This document shows, one piece after another, positions 1 to 12,754 of a stretch of DNA of 64,000 nt. Within the stretch, counting starts at the first letter, position 1. Every line of letters starts with the position of its first letter. Where the stretch lies: NCBI GenBank assembly GCA_033297205.1, contig MU859255.1, positions 1-64,000 on the forward strand. Reading direction: 5' to 3'. The notes under the pieces were generated by a model. That model saw only the letters and a program-made list of their open reading frames with translations, made no database searches and was not told the DNA's origin. The DNA comes from Pseudoneurospora amorphoporcata (taxonomy: Eukaryota; Ascomycota; Sordariomycetes; Sordariales; Sordariaceae). The position numbers and the translations under genes are program-made.

Positions 1-1498
<1,498 letters not shown>

Positions 1499-2648
1499 GA
1501 GCTACGGAGGCCACATGATCGCACTTGCATTGGGGGCGGCCACCATCAGTGGTTAGATGCCTAAAGCAGAGGCAAAACAAGATGCGGATAAAGAGAATGA
1601 AGAGCCGGCAAAAAACAGTGAATAGAGAAATAAATCGTATTATCGAAGCCGATACATGCAGCGATAATAGGAGGCAACATCATGAGGCGCGTGTGCAAAA
1701 AGCGAACCATGACAAACTCAGAATCATATCTGAAGGAGGGAAAGAAGCAGAAAGGCGTGCGTGCCCTCGTCCCTAGCTGGAGGGCGGAACGGGGCCTAGG
1801 GGGCTTACATGTTTGGCTCAGAGTCGCGGATTCTTGGTATGAATTGGTTCGATCGGGTTTGGTTCGGGTTTTCATTAAGACGGTGTGGATGTAGTGATGG
1901 GTGAATGGACGGATAAGATTTAAATATCAATCAATGCATGCAAGGGTGTCTGCGCAGTGATTCTTGCATCAAGGTTCGAGAAGAAAAAGTAACAAGTATG
2001 AAGCTTTTTTGTTAGAACCAAACTATAACTCATCGTTGTAGGGCATTTTTTGCTCACGGCATTGCTTGTCGCCGGCGATACACATTACTGCATTTTAGAA
2101 GAAGACGACGAGGAGTTGGAAGGAACAAAAAGTCTAGGAGTGGTGGATAGAACACAAGACGATATGATCAATGGATGGTTTATGCAAGAAGTTGATAATT
2201 GATTAGGATGTGATAGTCATCGTAAATTTTGTAAAGAAACAAACGTGGTGACAGTTCATTGCCCAAGATATCCAGTCCTGGCGAGATATGTACTGCAACA
2301 AACATCGGTCGAGATGTCATTGTATCACAGCCCAATTTGTGTACAGAAAGAAGGCTATGGTAAACCTCGAGACAAAAAAAGAAACCAAGGGGTAAACTAA
2401 GTAAAGATAGGTAGTGTAATACTTTAAACATTGATAGGTATATGTATGTATGTATATATGCATCCTAATTGTGTTCGCAAACCAAAAGCCAAGGCAGGCA
2501 GGCACGTTATGTAAAAACTACCTAAAAAACTGGGTATCATCATTTCTCCAAGCATCCATATCCATCCATCACCCTACTAAAAAATTCAACTCGTCCAACT
2601 TCCCGCCACCACCTCATTTAACATCGGTTAGTTTACTTTCCCCCCTTG
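1499..2648. other. Intergenic: 3' flanks of two convergent genes
   Basis: This stretch lies between the end of the plus-strand polyglutamine gene and the end of the minus-strand surface-protein gene, so it should hold both 3' UTRs. It is A/T-richer than the genes and has a short TATG/TATA-rich tract near 2433-2461. No reading frame here has coding character. Confidence 0.6.
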
Positions 2649-4771
2649 CTACTGCTGCTTCTGTTGCTCTAACCCCTCACTCCCCTTCCCCTTTCCTTGT
2701 TCATGTTCCTCAAGCTTTTCATCAATTCTTTGCTCCTTTCCACCAACATCCAAAGAGGTATCCAAAGTCCCCTCCTCATCGTGAGTCTCATGCTCATCCC
2801 CTACACCTTCCCCTCCATCGGTAACACCAAGTCCATACCCGGGCACGCTAATCATCGGAAACCCCATCGGGTACGCACCAGGCGAACTCCCGTCCCACGC
2901 CTCCGGCACGAATCCCAAGCCCGCGGCGGTTTGGCCGACTTGCTTGTCGGAAGGGCCGTAGTAGCCGTCCAAGGAAGTGTGAGAGGTGTGTTGTTGGTGG
3001 TGAGGGCGGGGGATGAACTCGGCTGTTTCTGAAAGAACATCTAGTGGACTGTTGGTGTGGCTGTTGGTGCTGTCGTTTCTGGTATGAGGACTATTGGGGT
3101 TGCTGGTGTTGGGATTTGGACTGCCAGGGTTGCTGATCCTTCGAGAAGCGGGTGAAAGACCGAAGGAGTTGCGCGGCGGGCGGTTATTAAGGTTGGTAGG
3201 GAGAATAGGGGACTCCCCGATAGTGGTGGCGGAGGCGGTGACAGTGGCAGTCGCGGGTAATTCGACGAACATGCCCGAGGAATCGAGTTCGGGGACTTCG
3301 TTCAGTCCGCCGGATGCGCGGCGGGCGTGACCCACCAACGGACTTCCCACGCCGTGCGTGATCTCGCTTCCGTCGGCGGAAAGTTCGCTGGCGTTGCTTT
3401 GATGGCGCCAGTGATTTGGGTTACGTGTGCTGTAGTGGTATCCCAACCCGGTCCTTTGGCTGTCCACGCTCACGCGCATGCCATTGTGAAGATGGGTGCC
3501 AGGGGGTGGTGAAGGGCCGTCGAAGTAGCCCGTGTTCGGATCGGGACTGACTAGCCCGCTCCCACCACCGTGAGGCGAAGCCATATACGCATCGCTCCCC
3601 GACCTGTTGTGTCTGCCATGTGCCCCAGGCTGCGGCGTCCCTGCCAAACTGCTCGTATTCCCCGTGTGATCCCCAGGTGTGTTCGTCTCGGTCATGAACA
3701 TCAGAGGATCGGCGCTGGCATTATCGGCGTCCGAGGGTGCTCTGACGTGCAGGAACCGACCGGATTGTTCCATCTGCGCTATTTGGATAGCGGAGGCGCC
3801 GGTCTTGGAGGTCTTGTAGCCGGAGGTGGATCCCTTCTTGGAGGATTCCATGGCGGATTCGACCCGCTTGAGGCGGCGGATGATGAGGAAGGCGGCGGTG
3901 ATGACGATTATTAAAAGGGCAATGGCGCCGCCGATTATGCCGCCTAGTTGGGAGCCTTTGAGACCACCACCGCCGCCGTCATCCTTGTTGTCTTTGGGGA
4001 TGGCGGAGACTTTGGGGACGGAGGTGGGAAGGAATTTCGGGATGGCGCCGGCGTTATCGTCGGCGCCTGTGAGAGCGGGAGGAGGTGTGGGGGTAGTGAG
4101 AACGGCGGATATTTGGGTGGTGGTGATGGTCTTGCTGCCGGAGGTGAGTGTGAGGATATCGACCAAGGTGGTGCTGAAGGGCTCTGTTGAGTAGCAGGCG
4201 TCGACTGCGCATCCCATGCTGTTCGGGCAACAGCCGTAGTTGTAGGATGATGGACAGAGTTTGTAGCTGGCAGGGCATGATGTGAATGTGTTTGTTACCC
4301 CGTATGGTGCTATACAGCCTCTCACGGCATCACAGACCCAACCGTCGGGACAACATCCCTCTGGTAATTGTCAGTTAAGAACCATATATGGCACAACCAG
4401 GGGGAGAAAATCAACTCACGTCCGGCCGTAATGGGACAAAAATAATATCCTACTTCCCCGCACGCCGTACCCAACGCCGCTGTTGTCGCCGAGCATGCGT
4501 CGCTTGCACACTCATACTGATCCGGACAACAACCTCCACCCAGGGACTCGGGACATAGCGAATGGTTGACCGCGCAGGTAAGATGGTCATTTCCTCTTCG
4601 TTTGAGCCGTAATGGCTGCGGAGGAGGTGTGATTTGTGGTTTCTTTGGGACCCTGTGAACGGTATCCTTCTCCAGCAGTGCCGCCTCGGTTTGTGACGCC
4701 ATCGCTTCCGGGCCGAAGAGAGCCATGATAGAAAAGGCGACACACGACGAGCACGACCAAACGCTACGCAT
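2649..4771 (-). CDS. Single-pass membrane protein with cysteine-rich ectodomain
   Basis: Two exons, 4420-4771 and 2649-4360, flank a 59-nt intron at 4361-4419 (GTGAGT donor, CTGAC branch site, CAG acceptor) and give 687 residues. The N-terminus is a secretion signal (about residues 1-25). The ectodomain has three clusters rich in CxxxxxxCC motifs (GGGCCPDQYEC, QGCCPDGWVC, YGCCPNSMGC), giving a repeated cysteine module. A Thr/Pro-rich stalk with a Gly run follows. One transmembrane helix lies near residues 257-279 and is followed by basic residues (RRLKR), so the long Ser/Asn/Pro/His-rich C-terminal tail should be cytoplasmic. This layout resembles fungal cell-wall stress sensors and other surface receptors, but the ectodomain is not the classic WSC sequence and I do not assign a ligand. 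The start was chosen as the only ATG that provides the signal peptide. Confidence 0.82.
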
Positions 4772-7700
4772 GGCGGCTCGCTCTGTTTCGGATTTCGAAT
4801 TGATAAATTGTTTTTCCCGTCCTGCTTACTGTACCTCCCGTACTGGACCAGTGTTCGTTTTCGTCGCTTAAAGCGCGATCCATGCGGTCATCCGCTGTGG
4901 TTTGTCGAATGCGCCGCGAATGCAGATGTTCTCTAGAGGTATTCACCTGAGATGGGAAGGGTGTCTTTGAAGGAGTCGTTTCCGATCGTTAAACGGGTTT
5001 CTGAATCAGTGCAAGGACAAGGTAACCATGAGATGGAAAGGACCAGATCGGAGATTGGGCAGGCAAGGTCTTTTCTTCTCTGTCCGAACAGGGTCGCTGG
5101 CAATAAGACGCACAAAAGCAGTAGTAGTCCTGCTAAGTGAGGTGCCTATTATTGCTGACAGAAACCCGATCCTTTCTAGAGGCGGAGCAAGTGAAGCGCC
5201 ACGGGCCCACGGCTGGTATCCGAAGGGAACCACCAGTAGGGCTGAGACAGCACATTGAACGCGGTGCGCGCAGACGGGTGATGGCAGGGCAGGCCGCCGA
5301 CAATGGTTTCCGATCCCTGGTAATAAGAAGCGTGATGACGATGAAGAGGATGATGATGGTGGCGAGATTCAAGATCCAGAGCTAAAGAAGAAGATGAGAG
5401 GGAGTCCAGCTGAGGTAAAAAAAAGAGAGGACGAGGGATGATGATGGCACCCAACAATCCCAGAGGACTGGGAAGGGATCGGCCATTCCCGTCCGGATCC
5501 TGTGGTTCCTGTGCTCTCATCTTGTGAATCAATACCACCTACCTGAAGGCAGCCTAGCTCCCAAATCCTACTGCGAAGAATATCCCACCTCACCCGCATT
5601 GCCAATTCGGGCAACCATTGAGAAGCTCACATGCAGGCTGGAGAAGCACTCGGAGTGACTGCTCATACAAACAACCATGGTTTGACTGAATGTTTGACAC
5701 TCGTCGTGCCTCATTCTCACTGACAGCCCCCCCTCACGAAGCAGCCATGGTGGGTGTTTTCCCTCTGTGGCGCCAGCTCTGGACCAACTGGTGTGCGCAT
5801 CGCTAGTCTGGCTTTGGGAGATGGTGATTGGCCTACGAGGTAGTGCCGAATGGAGGGCTTCGAGGCCAAGCCGTCAGAGAATGGTGGAGGTGTCCAAGGG
5901 AGTGCAACACGGTGGCTTTCGCATCGAGCAATGATCCGATAAATCGAATATCGATACGACGTTTGTGCTCTGGTATCACTGCATTGGCGCGTGAGGATAC
6001 GGCGGAGAGGAGGATGAGGCCACCAATGAAGCGGCCATGGTGACTTGCTTGTGCGCAACCCGAAGTGACCCAACTGCAGCACTTTTACTCGGAGTGGAGG
6101 GTACGGCCGAAATGAGTGAGATGAGGGACTCCTCTCTAACGTTGGCACGTATAAATGAACGGTCCTCCCGCGGACCCAGACAAACACCTTTCCCTTCTGT
6201 GAGATGCTAGCACATGACTATGATGGAAGCTGCGAGGCATGTTAGCGCTTACTACGCACGTTACCACCATCATCTCGCCGTCTTTGAGGAAGTCTGAGGG
6301 TTCGTTACCTTATCAGAGAGAAGTTTCAGTAGGAGGGGAAATGTGGTTTGCCCTGTTTTCCTAGGTAGGTAATTCGGTTGCCTAATCATCTCACCGGACT
6401 AGTTAATAGTCATAAGAAGTGGAAGCCGTGCGAGGGTAATTGTTAGTGTACATTGCTGTCAACACGTGCCCAGTAGTGGTCAAAGCGCGCTGGAACAATG
6501 GACAATGGCTCAGCCAAGTTTGGTGGACCGTGGACGACTTGCACGTGTCTGGACTCTCTCTCCTTTCATGTCCAACATTGACAACCCCAACTTCCATCTC
6601 AAGCCACCTCCACGACTGTCGCCAGTACAACGACAGACGGGATGTTGGGTTATATCATCGGGCTGAACGGTGTGGCACAGCAACGGACGTCGTTGAACAG
6701 CGGTTGACGGGTAGAGGCATGATTGCTGCGCAGGATAAGGTGCGTATCTTGGAACCGACAAGGAGGCTGCGAACGGTGTCCTGCATTTGCTTCGTTATAG
6801 CACACATACCCGGCGTGGTCGGTCCGAATACCAGACTTGTCCGCCGAGGTGAGAGCCGAACCGACTTGCCTGCCGTGATTGACAAATTCAATCTATTCCA
6901 ACCGCACTTTGTTGAAAGAGATATAAAGGCCGGTCGCATAACCACCATACCTATCTCATCACAATGCGGCTCTGATATTTCGGATCACGCACGGTCAATG
7001 ACGCCAACCCATCTTGAGAATGGCTTCAGGTACGCACTCAATGTCAGTGGATCAGTTTGAACAAGTTCCCTGTTGTTGATGAAAGAGGAATGGTCGGTCC
7101 GAGTGGATGACTCCATCTTCCCCGCGTTACTCTTTCTGGGGAAATGTGGAGGAAGGTGGGGGAATCTCCGCACAATTGGGTGAAATAACTGGCCGTTATG
7201 CCTCTCCAAGGGTTTGATCGATAACTTTCTGGAGCAGGACCAGTATAAGAAAAAAAGATACCAATGAAGTTGGTAGGCTAGCAAGGATTGGTGGGGCGTA
7301 CTTCGAAGTCCCTCGAACTGGTAGCCGTACTGGTCAATGTCGACCAGTACAGAATCTCAGCAGTTACCACCAGTATGGGTGGATAGGGTCCAATTTTGAT
7401 CTTAATGTGCAGATTTTTATTGGTGTAGAGACCTGCAGATTTAGTGTCTTGGCAGGGTACTTTTTTCTCGTGAGTTGGACTTCGCGATGCTCCACTTGGT
7501 CTCCGGTAGCCAGCTGTCAGCCCAAAACTATGTTTAGTATCGAAAAGGGGAAAGCGCTCTTAAAAGCCTCCACCTATACTGGTGAATTCAATAACTGGCC
7601 CAGGACCAGTCGGTTGCCGATCAAAGCCCAAGACGATCTCGGAGGCAGACGAGCGACCATCTTGGAACCTCCGGAGCACCCTTGTTCGCCTCTCCATGTC

Positions 7701-8059
7701 CTCCAAACCAAAGTTGGCCTCCCTCGTGACCTTCACTCACAAGCGAAGACTTGGTTGTCGTCAACGTGTTGGACGTAGAGGTAATAGGCTAATAACCTCG
7801 TCCCATCTCCATTTCCCCCATGGCATATCGTAGTCACCGCTCCCTGCTCCATCTTTGTCGCTTTGGTCATGATCAAAAGTTTCCCCAGCCCACGACCAAC
7901 ACCAACAAGGTGAGCACCGCTTTTCGCCTTCCTCTTACGACGGAATAGGGGTAGAACTAGTTGGATCCATCACCTCACTCGAAAGCTTTCCATCGGCATT
8001 TGGCACAAACCCGGTCCGACGCAAGAAACAATGCTTTCTCCATAATCATATCCAACAAG
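4772..8059. other. Intergenic: divergent promoter region (3.3 kb)
   Basis: This stretch separates two divergently transcribed genes (surface protein at left, zinc-cluster regulator at right) and should hold both promoters and 5' UTRs. The longest reading frame (6440-7060, plus) begins with a non-ATG codon and has no recognisable domain. The right half holds a cluster of CCAGTA sites, listed separately. Confidence 0.55.
7327..7350. promoter_or_regulatory. Perfect inverted repeat GTACTGGTC / GACCAGTAC
   Basis: Nine-base arms at 7327-7335 and 7342-7350 are separated by 6 bases. Further single half-sites occur at 7238-7245 (GACCAGTA), 7368-7375 (CACCAGTA) and 7577-7584 (TACTGGTG). The cluster lies 0.5-0.8 kb upstream of the start codon of the zinc-cluster regulator. 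The symmetry suits a dimeric DNA-binding protein. No binder is known from the sequence. Confidence 0.4.
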
Positions 8060-10332
8060 ATGGATCCCGCACGTGTAAAAATGCTTCTTTATACACGACT
8101 GGCTCCTCCAAAGGAGCCAAAGAGACGATCAAGAGCCGGTAAGTATCCACCCGGAATGCACTCCTCGGCCCTAGTTCTCCCGTTAACTTGGAACCAACCT
8201 TCCCTAGGCTGCACCTTTTGGTACGTTGTTCCTTGTACCCCTCTCGGTTGTTCGTGAGATTGCTGTCCCGAATAAAAAGTAACTGACCTCTGGAAAAGCA
8301 AAGAAAAGGTTGGTTGAGTGCCGGGTGCCTTTCCCCTTTTGCAGGATCTAGTCTCTGACAGGAGCGTTCAACACCACAGAAGAAAAAGTGTGATGAGGGA
8401 CGCCCACAATGCTCCCGCTGCGTCGAGCACGGGGCGACCTGTGTCTATGAGGCTGTACGGCCCCGAAGGCGTCGAAAGGCCAGCCTGGCGACATCAACCA
8501 CTTCCAACAATGACGGCCGTGGGCTCTCTCTTTCCCGGAGAATGTCGGATTTTGGCTACGACAGCGATAGCGTGAGCCCTCCGGAATCTTCAGAGGTGGA
8601 TTACCAGTTCCCGCCAACACCAGACCTCCACCATGGCACCAGCTCTTGGAACGCACCTTCACCGACACCGAGTTACCCTCTGGTCTCTCCCTCCGAGTCA
8701 CTCTTTACTCTGCCGGACTTGGGTCACGTCCAAGAGTTGGCCGAGGATGCTGAAGATGGTGATGGATACGTGGCAGAGCCATGGACAAACCAAACAGCAG
8801 TTTCGACAGTATCACGGCCAACGTCTTACTATCCAGACCTGGCCATGATAGCACCATGTCCGGTAACATCGCCACTATTCGAATTCCACTCGCCGGCATT
8901 CTCAGAGTTTACGGACCGCCCTAACCGACGAGCTCTCGTGGATCATTTCTGCAACATCCTTTCCCACCTAATCGTCTTTCGTGAAGAGAGCGGGAACCCC
9001 TTCCAACAGTTGGTGCTGCCATTGACACGGCAGAGCTCGCCTGTGCTCAACGCCATCTTCGCTCTGGCCAGTGCTCATTTGGAATATCGAGGTGTCCAAA
9101 ACGATGAGCGTTCTCTGTTCTTCCATAACCGGGCCATCCAGGGTCTGGGACGTCTAATAGAGCAGAATGCCAAGTCCAACCGGAATGAAATTCTGGCGAC
9201 TATCATGCTGCTTATCTATTATGAAGTAGCAAGTTTCCTGCAGACAGGGCCAGCCTTGAAGAAGCTCGAGTACTAATTCGGTTCACCACAGCTCGTTCAA
9301 AGAGGACGGTCGAATCTTGTAGACGGTCACCTCAAAGGGGCACTCACCATAATGTGCACCAACCCCGAACCATCAGACTCAACCAGCATCTTTCTCGAAC
9401 GGGTACGCACATACACAACTCTCTCGTGTCATCTTTACTTTGAGACTAAACACCAACAAATCGCACAGGCCTTCCGTTTCTACGACGTAATAGCCGCCCT
9501 CTCCAACGGCCGCGCCCCCCTCTCCGCTGCTCCCACCGCCGGCTGCCTCATGCCCTTCCCCCCTCTCGGCGCCCCCATCGCCTCACCCTTATCCAACGTC
9601 GACACCCTCCTCGGCATGGCCACCACACTTTGGCCCATTATTCACCGCCTCTCCGGCCTGGTCACCCTGAAAACGGACCTCCAAGCCGCCACCTGGAGCA
9701 ACGCCTCAGCGTCCAAAATCGCCGTCTTGCGCACCGAACTCGAATCAACCACGCAAGCCATCGAAGCCGCGCTATCGCGCTGGCAACCCCAACTTCCACC
9801 CGGGCTCGTCCCAGATGAACACGGAGAAATCAGTGAGAGCCGCAACCAGCCAGTTGATGTCATGTCCCCCACCATGGCCGAACGCAGTCGTCTTCATTCC
9901 ATCTGGCACAACGCCCTCGCCTACCGCCACTCCGCCTTCGTCTACTTGTACAGGAGCGTACAGCGCTATTCGCGCAGTCACAGGGCCGTGCAAGAGCACA
10001 CCCACCGGTCTTTGTTGCATTGCGCAGCGACAGTCAAACATGAGGGGCCCATGGGTGCATTGCTTTGGCCGCTGTTCGTGGCGGCGTGCGAGGCTGTGGA
10101 CGCGGAAGATCGCGATTTGGCGGAGCAAGCTTTTGAGAAGGTTAGGAAGAGGCAGGGGATGAGGAATATTGAGCGGGCGTGGGAAATTGTGAGGGAGGTT
10201 TGGAGGAGGGCGGATGAGGCTGGGGCTGGGGTGGAAAATTCATCAACAGAGGGAAAAGAGCAAATGGAAACGGGAGGGGATTTGTGGAGGCAGGTTAGTA
10301 GGGAGATGGGCGTCAGTGTTGTTTTTGGATGA
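8060..10332 (+). CDS. Zn(II)2Cys6 fungal transcription factor
   Basis: This is a nuclear DNA-binding regulator of 641 residues. The exons I infer are 8060-8138, 8208-8220 (13 nt), 8299-8308 (10 nt), 8380-9228, 9292-9402 and 9469-10332. Only this splicing gives a perfect zinc cluster, C28-x2-C31-x6-C38-x6-C45-x2-C48-x6-C55, followed by a basic RPRRRRK linker. The introns carry CTGAC branch sites and CAG/TAG acceptors. Intron 9403-9468 is a multiple of three and interrupts a conserved LER/AFRFYDVIAAL context. For the fourth intron the donor is either GC (GCAAGT at 9229, giving YYEVLVQRG) or GT at 9226, which deletes one Val. The middle and C-terminal parts match the fungal-specific transcription factor domain type (LLIYYE, HLKGA, FYDVIAALS). 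The start is the first in-frame ATG. The target pathway is unknown, with no metabolic cluster beside it. Confidence 0.85.
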
Positions 10333-12754
10333 AGATGTGAACATGTTGGAGTTTGAAATGTCCCAAAGACTCGATATAGTGCGAAACTATTATACGGCTG
10401 TTTCTGTCTTGGTGAGCTGAAGACGGATGGTTAGAATAGTTTGTGATTCGGTGAAAACTCGCGTCGTGGTTCAGATATAAATTACAAGCTGCAGGTGAAA
10501 CACAGCTACATGTAGCTAGCTAGCTGCCTTTCGGTGATGGCGGGGTGTCAACTTGTCGTTTCTTGAGCCCAAGGGGTCCAAGCTCCGGTCAAAGATGTGG
10601 TCACAAAGTTGGGGAGAACAGAAGCGGGGTAACAGGCCGGGCCTCGTCGAAACTTATGATATGTAGCGAGGACAATGATGCTATCTTATCTATCCGATAC
10701 CCCGTCAGAGACGCTCGAAAATGGTACTTGAAGTTCCAGCTCGCATGGAGAAATCTAGACTTGCAATGATGCAGTTTTCGGTGCCTGGGGATCGCTGCCC
10801 TGGGCTCCAGCGGGAAGGAACACTCCCTGAATGACAGTGGAGTCGATGCCACGAAATGCACATGATGAACTTTGGAAGGTGCGATGAACCCGCGATCAGG
10901 GTTTTGCTTTTGATTTTCCTGTCTTTAGGTAGTTCTCGTGCTTGTCCAATTCCATCTTCGGACCTCAACATGAGGAGTTGTGTACTCAATATCGTGGTTC
11001 TGTCAACGCGTCTGCCTCCCGACATGGACACCTCGGATAAAATCTCCCCAAAGTGGAGTCCAACCGACGGCATCACCATGAACCATCACCCGGGCCATCA
11101 CCACCAAGCAGCACGGGTCATTCTACCGTTAGAGATGGGTGATAGCTGCACCTGATCGGAGTCCGGAATCGACACCATACATAATGATTGTACACATCAT
11201 ATTTCTCTTTCACCACTGCATTTCCTACCCCCCAATCACGAGGCCGGCGCCGATTCGTGTAGGGGACGCGATTCGCTGAGGGGCTTCACGATATTTCGCG
11301 ACATGGGCATCCGATAGTGAAGCATCGTGGCCGCCGCCCGTGGTTGGCTGCTTCGGCCTGTCTCTCATACTTTCTACCACGCTACACGTGTAAAAGCCGC
11401 CGCCGGCACGTCCTTTCACTTTCCCCGTTGCCCGTCTCCCGTTCGCTAGAAACCAGGCCACAAGTGGAATGGAGCACGATGATGGGGGAAGTTGGGGACA
11501 CAGCGGCGCTGCACACCTCACAAAAAGTGTTCTAGCCCAGCCCAGCCCTGTCAACACGAATGGAAGGAAGCGTGCGTCTCCCAATCTCGCCCGCTTTTGC
11601 CTCCAACCTAACCTATTCTTTTATTTTTTATTTTTATTTTTTTTTTCCTCCGAGGCGCTTGTCTTGTTCCTGTTCCTGTTCCTTCTTTCTCTGCTTCTCC
11701 GGTCTCATTCCGTCCCAGACACCAAACATTTTGCCCGGGGTCACCACCGCAGCAGATCTTCGGTTCGCGCTTCGGACGAGGGATCTGCTTGTTGCGATCC
11801 ACCTTTCAGGTCATCGTGCCATCTCTTTCCTCCACCTCGTTTCCATACCTTACCGAATCCCCAAATCCAACCACAACACTTCTTTCCATTCTTTGTCAAT
11901 CCAGCCATCGCCTCCGAGCACACAAGCACGCGCCACCCAGGTACTTCCCTTTTCATGTTTGAGCCTGTGTTTTGGTGATGCCCGGGTCGAGTCTGATGCG
12001 ACGTCAGGGACCAAGCCTCAGCAAGCCTGGCAAAGAACGAAATCCTGTGCTTGCGCAGCTTCCAGGTTGTCTTCGAGATCGGCATGCAGAATTAACCCTT
12101 AGAACCATCGCCTCAGTATTACCCCATACTTTCCACCTCTCCTTTTGGCCAGTCCTACCAGTCTAGAACGAGGGGTCTCTGACGTACCGGTGCTTGCACA
12201 CCACCTGACTACGATTCCCAACCCATCTTGACCGTCATTCTTCTACAGGCCTTTTCCGAATCCCGAAAATGATGGTTGCCCTCAAATCAGCTCGGATCCT
12301 TTCAACGGCATGACCAATGCATAGGTAGTTATGCTATTGCACGTCTGTTAAGCGCGTCTCTGCTCGTTTCTTGCAACGACACGGCAAGCCAACACACAAA
12401 AGAGAGAGAGAGAGAGAGAGAGAACAAAAACCTCTCAAGTTTGGAGGCTCATCAATCATTGGGCGGAAGCTCGGATATCATAGGAAAATCTTATCTAGGC
12501 AATTTGGCCACGCCGGACTACCAACAAACCGCGTACCGCTCAAACCCATACTTTGCTTGTCTCTCCAGCTGCCAAGAGTAGCTTCCATTATCAGCTCACA
12601 CATAGCCTTCCCCGCCATCTTGGAGGTTTGCCAAGCGTCACCACTCAAGACCAACATCCCTTCTCCATCCCAACAACGGTTCCTGGACTGGAACGGGACT
12701 GAAAACTAGTTTACAGGTTATCGGGCAAACTATCATGGGTTTGCTACAGAGATA
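10333..12754. other. Intergenic / probable long 5' leader
   Basis: 2.4 kb lie between two co-directional transcription factor genes. The last kilobase is pyrimidine-rich with several short upstream ATGs, typical of a long leader of a fungal regulator. It includes a T-rich tract near 11610-11650. Frames at 11469-11978 and 11560-12102 overlap each other, are dominated by homopolymeric Phe/Leu/Ser, and are not considered genes. Confidence 0.5.
12401..12422. repeat. (AG)11 microsatellite
   Basis: An uninterrupted AG dinucleotide run in the presumed 5' leader of the downstream transcription factor gene. Confidence 0.95.

Noticed and set aside
6440..7060. 206-codon plus-strand frame in the divergent promoter
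   Set aside because: Begins with TTG, has no recognisable domain or splice context, and lies in an expected regulatory interval.
11469..12102. Two overlapping frames of 169 and 180 codons upstream of the large regulator
   Set aside because: Dominated by Phe/Leu/Ser from a pyrimidine-rich leader; more likely a 5' UTR.
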